From: Pelargonium cotyledonis
Lineage: Eukaryota > Streptophyta > Magnoliopsida > Geraniales > Geraniaceae
Length of the DNA: 21,746 nucleotides
Reading direction: 5' to 3'
Assembly (NCBI GenBank): GCA_036897625.1
Contig: JAYMTA010001111.1
Coordinates: 1-21,746 of the forward strand
Both the position numbers and the translations under genes were made by a program. This document shows, piece by piece, positions 17,567-21,746 of this stretch. Numbering within the stretch: the first letter of the stretch is position 1; the number at the start of each line of letters is the position of its first letter. The notes below the pieces were generated by a model, which saw only the letters and a program-made list of their open reading frames with translations, was not told the origin of the DNA and searched no databases.

Positions 17567-20113
17567 TCAACCACCATAACGACTCTTGAGGGATTCTGGT
17601 GGCTTCTCCTCCATGATACCTGAACCAGCTGTTGCCAAGTACTCGCGTATGGTTGTTTTGCGATCTCCAAGGTAGGTGTGATCCACAAAGTTGTTATACA
17701 CTGCGTCTCCAAGATTCTTGGCTGCCAACACGCTGCAGGGCAATTTACAGAGAGTTGCATTACATAGCATAATATGTAGCAGATGACATGCCACTCAAGT
17801 AATAAGAATCAACAATCATCTCTGGTTATCCCACTTTAAGTTTTCAACACGTTGAACAAGTAATCTTTTGACAACTTTCCCATAGGTTGGATGGATTCGT
17901 GAATCTTAAACCCAAATCATCCAATCAACACACAAGATGGTCAAATATGATAATGATATAATAGCAAGGTGACTTCAACGGGTATGAATTCTCCATCCAT
18001 GTGCACACAACTATATAAATGGACAATCATAGGACACAACTATTTTGTTCACATATACAAGACTATTTATCTGTTTACTGGCTCATATGTACCCCTTCAG
18101 AAGCAATACTTTAGCACAACGAATAGACTTTTTCTAAAATTATCACTCACCAATGCCGAAGATAAGCACGACAAGGTAGGATATCATCTCGCCATATCTT
18201 GTGAATGTTATATCGTCCGTAGTGCTCGTGAAAAATCTCCTCGCTTCCTGCAGAAATGAAATAGTACGACAAAAGCTCCCATTACACAACTGTGAATTAC
18301 AGCAGTCAGCAAGCACAGATTTCAGAAAAGAGAATAAGGAAATGTGGAAATATATTTCTCACTTTTACTAGATAAATGTTTAACAACCGTACGATATTCT
18401 ACTTTTGCTGAAAATTTTCAGATGTCGCAGCAATTTCTGAAATTATGATAGGGATTAGTATTAAGCCTACTGGCCTATGGACACTCTAGGCGACCCAAAA
18501 ACTTTCTGTGATTGCCACAGCCCCAATCACCACAAACAATGACAATCAGATAACTTGGAAGCCATCTTCATGAAAACCAGTGAAGATTGGAACATAATCA
18601 ATCCCCATACCAAAAACGACTAAAAGGGTAAATGATTAAATGTAGGAAACCAGAATGCAATTGACAGGATTAAAGTATAAACAAGTTTACATTTGAAGTT
18701 GAGTAAACTTCCAAAGCATATATTATCAGCAAAAAAACATTTAGCAGTAGTATAACTACATTAAGCATAAGTTAGTAACATGATTTCGCTAGGAACAAGT
18801 TAGAAGAAATTACTTTGAGTATAACAAGTAAAGAAAAGCGTAACAACCAACTCCGACAAAGTGGAACCAAGTCTCATGTTAAAATCACAAAAAAAAAAAA
18901 AAAAATTAAAGCCCTACCAAAACAAAATATCCATACCCAAAACACATTACCAAAGGGGAAAAATACTAGGAACCACGAGACATTTACCTTTGCACCTAAT
19001 TTGAAAAAATTCCTCATCGCTATATCGAGCACAAAGTACCTGCATGGCCATCCCAAAACAAAATATCCATTACCAAAACAGATTACCACCATAGCACATA
19101 TTGAAGCCCTACCAAGGGAAATCACAAAGCAAATTATCGATTCCACACACCGCAGGATTAGTAAAAGGCTTCCCATCAGGTGTTTCAGGCAAGACCTGTG
19201 ATAGAAACAAATGGACTTATGATCTATATCCAGCGCAGGTTCTTGGATAAATAAAACAAAGATTCATGGAACAAGTGGATGCCGTGTAGAGTTACTTACA
19301 GCTAAAAAGCGGAACTCAAGCTCTCGAATCTTGAAAGCGGGAACCTGATCTTTTCGAATAACTGGTAGAGTTAAAATTCATAGTAATAATCTTGTTTCTT
19401 TGCTCTTGTGGATTTAAATCAATAATCACAAAAACTTAACATAGTTGTATATACCTCAGATCTTTTAATCTCAAAAACAGTGACCAAAAGGGTCTCTCCT
19501 TCACAAGGTTCAACACTCAAGCTCGAAATCTCCTGAATTGGTTCCAAAAATCAGAGAAGATAATTCAATAAACATTTTCTTAATACCGGATATAGAAAAT
19601 TAAAAACAAACATTGGTTTCTGGCTTGGCAATTCCACGCTCGAAGAAAACGGGAGCAACATGAGCAAAAACACGCCGGAAATCATTCAATCTCGCAACCC
19701 TAAAGTTGATCAAATCCGGAAATGTGCTCCTGGCACTCCTCTCTGACACAATTTAACGAGTCACACACATGCGTGAGCCTTTGCATAGATGAAAAATGGC
19801 GATAGATAGAGAGAGAAGTGTTGGTACCGGAGAGGAGAGAGCCGAAGCCGCAGATGGAGATGAGGCCGTCGGGAGAGAGGAGCTTCTCGAACTCGGACTC
19901 GTCGTGGAGTTCGAACGGAGTAGGTGTACGGTGGTCGGAGGACATGACGGCCGGCAAAAACCGACGGCGATCGGATTTGAGGGAGACGCGGATGTGATAG
20001 AGTGGTGCAGCAGAAATGCGAGTTGGAGGTGAGAGGATGTGGGAGTGAAGACACGCGCGAAGCGCGAGTGAGGCTGGGAGGGGTTTGGTCGGAAGGAAGA
20101 CACAAGCGGTCAT
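17567..20113 (-). CDS. Conserved plant protein, GGCT-like fold suspected, plastid-targeted?
   Basis: Eight exons on the minus strand: 20113-19828, 19742-19612, 19532-19455, 19344-19300, 19195-19151, 19039-18988, 18247-18151 and 17732-17567. All introns are GT-AG; the total is 900 bases, 299 residues plus TGA. Residues 1-56 are rich in S, A, R, L and P and look like a chloroplast transit peptide. The motif ICGFGSLLSERSARSTFP follows, resembling the FGYGSL loop of gamma-glutamylcyclotransferase/ChaC proteins. Later blocks are NFRVARLNDFRRVFAHVAP, FFERGIAKPETNE, LEFRFLAVLPETPDGKPF, LCARYSDEEFF, HEHYGRYNIHKIWRDDILPC and the C-terminal KSRYGG. I recall this family as conserved in plants but of unproven function; GGCT activity is inference from one motif. 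The start at 20113 is preferred over 20215 because a weak TATA-like site (20167-20175) lies between them; 19945 is a shorter alternative (243 residues). Confidence 0.85.
18917..18952. repeat. 36 bp repeat, copy A (intron 6 of GGCT-like gene)
   Basis: It starts CCAAAACAAAATATCCAT and matches 19053-19088 with three differences in 36 bases. The two copies flank the 52 bp exon 6 in direct orientation. Confidence 0.75.
19053..19088. repeat. 36 bp repeat, copy B (intron 5 of GGCT-like gene)
   Basis: Direct-repeat partner of 18917-18952, on the other side of exon 6. A further short match, AAGCCCTACCAA, occurs at about 18909 and 19104. Confidence 0.75.
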
Positions 20114-20215
20114 CAGAAGAAGTTGCTGAAGACCTGACGAGAGGGAAGCTGAGAAACGGTGGGTGAGAGATATAGAATTTGGATTTGGAGCAAATCTAAT
20201 TGGAATTTGATACAA

Positions 20216-21746
20216 TTTTAGAGGGTGTTATGGTCCACTTACCATATTGGTTGAATCGGAAGGGAATTTTGTAATAAAGATTCAAAGTTACATGTACTAT
20301 AATTTTAAATTATTTTTTATAGAATAAATATATCAATGATCATATACTTTCACAAAAAATCAAACATACTAGGGACACCTTCCTTACTCATCATTTCTTG
20401 ATTGTTGATAATGAAAAATGGGATTTCATGATGCCATGAGTACGTTATAATAATGTCACAACGAAATAGCGATAAGGGTCACAATGATGTCAGTTAGTCA
20501 AGATAACGATGATGTCACTGTTTAGTATTGTCCGATATGATGCATGAAAGTCAAGATTAGGAGGTTGCTCCAAAATGCGTTATGTCTAAAGCTTTTACAT
20601 GAACTCATCAATAAGGCATGAGAGTCTGAAAGTTACTAATTAAGCGTGTCTCGTTTATATTATGTTCAAGGGTTTGGATGACTTGACAATTCAATGACCC
20701 GGATGTTATGGTGCAATCATGCAAGTCATTTAAACCTTACATAGATGATGTGTTGAATACTTACCCTTATCATATTTTATATAGAAAAAATAATGAATCT
20801 AAGCCTAATAAATTTTTGACTTAGCCTCAACCAAACAAATGAAATGTTGCGACCTTATTACAATTTATTTATACCCAACCAAGTAAATTTGTGTGAGTAG
20901 AGCGACTCACTGAATCTAAACATTTTAACAAAGTGTCAACTTAAATTAAGTCAAATTAATAAAATGAACACAAATATTAAATTTCATTCTCTCAATAAGT
21001 TTGCTGAAATCATATAAAATTTCTCTCCCACTCAATCCAATAGTTTTGTTGGAGCGGAGCTCCTAGTAGAATCCCTGATATTTAATAAGACATATCTCAT
21101 TGACAATTGCACCCAAATAAAGAACTAACGGTCTTAGAGTCAGTCAATCAATCGTAGTCATTCTCAAATCTAAATGATTTTTGTTATATTTTAATAAACA
21201 ATTATTTACAATGTCATTAACTCAAGCCCAGATATCAAATTCGACCAGACAATCTAGTTAACTAGTTAACTGAGCAAATTGAATTTAACGAGTTTTAAAA
21301 TAGCAGTTATGTATGAATTATTAATAAAATTTATATAATAAAAATTAGTTAATATTGCTACAAATAATACACAACATAATTAATTGTGGGGGAAAACTTT
21401 TATTTGCATCCAAGGCTTTAAACCACACTAAAAGGGCCACTAGAATCAAGTTGTTAAGTTGCCACAAAATGGTACTCATTAATCACTATCCTAATCATTA
21501 CCAACAGTAAGGAAAAACAAATCATCTACAATTCTACATCAACAATAATGAGACACGTGAGTCACTACTATTTAACTTGTGAGCAAAAATAGACACACAC
21601 ATTCCACTTTCTTACAATTTCCACCTACTACCCCTAATCCCTCACTTCACTCCTACTAATCATACTAAATTTAACCAGCAAAATTACATAAATAATCACT
21701 AACAAAAATTAATTAATAAATCATTGCCTTCTCTTCTCTTCAATGC
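20216..21746. other. AT-rich intergenic DNA, no gene
   Basis: Upstream flank of the GGCT-like gene and beyond. No open frame or RNA gene could be supported. 20914-20937 carries the diverged relative of the motif at 9765-9788, suggesting a dispersed repeat remnant. A run of short ATGATGTCA-like words occurs near 20450-20520 without a clear period. Confidence 0.5.

Noticed and set aside
18815-19201. 128-codon plus-strand open frame
   Set aside because: It crosses introns and exons of the minus-strand GGCT-like gene and includes a poly(A) run translated as lysines.

Overview
This window is nuclear DNA of a flowering plant, probably a eudicot. The signs are AT-rich intergenic DNA with microsatellites, GT-AG introns, a plant-type snRNA promoter, an FPF1-family gene and a MuDR-type transposon with the PB1-like N-terminus seen in plant copies. 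The species cannot be told from the sequence.

Layout from left to right. 1-2875 is gene-free and holds a six-copy minisatellite, a compound AT/AC microsatellite, a Stowaway-like MITE and a degenerate GC-richer tandem repeat. 2876-3226 (-) is an intact single-exon FPF1-like gene. 3227-6183 is intergenic, with a probable tRNA-derived SINE near 3.9-4.1 kb. 6184-9368 (+) is a three-exon LC8-type dynein light chain gene with a 2.7 kb second intron. 10037-10287 (+) is a complete-looking U1 snRNA gene: USE, TATA box at the Pol II spacing, all four stem-loops, Sm site and a candidate 3' box. A 50/51 bp tandem duplication follows it. 10606-17074 is a 6.5 kb Mutator-like element (MULE) with long unequal terminal inverted repeats and a candidate 9 bp target duplication. 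Its five-exon transposase gene (-) has several disabling changes. Beside the left terminal repeat it carries a fragment of a CLAVATA1-like LRR receptor kinase gene. 17567-20113 (-) is an eight-exon gene for a conserved plant protein of about 299 residues, with a transit-peptide-like N-terminus and a motif resembling the gamma-glutamylcyclotransferase (GGCT) loop. 20216-21746 is AT-rich and gene-free.

The genes do not form a pathway: they are independent housekeeping or developmental genes separated by repeats. The MULE lies between the 3' flank of the U1 gene and the 3' flank of the GGCT-like gene, so it interrupts no recognised coding sequence. The best items for follow-up are the U1 gene with its intact promoter, the MULE with a captured receptor fragment and asymmetric ends, the alternating 30/31 bp minisatellite, and the uncharacterised GGCT-like gene. 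All exon boundaries were worked out by hand from reading frame, splice dinucleotides and remembered family sequences; no search was run.
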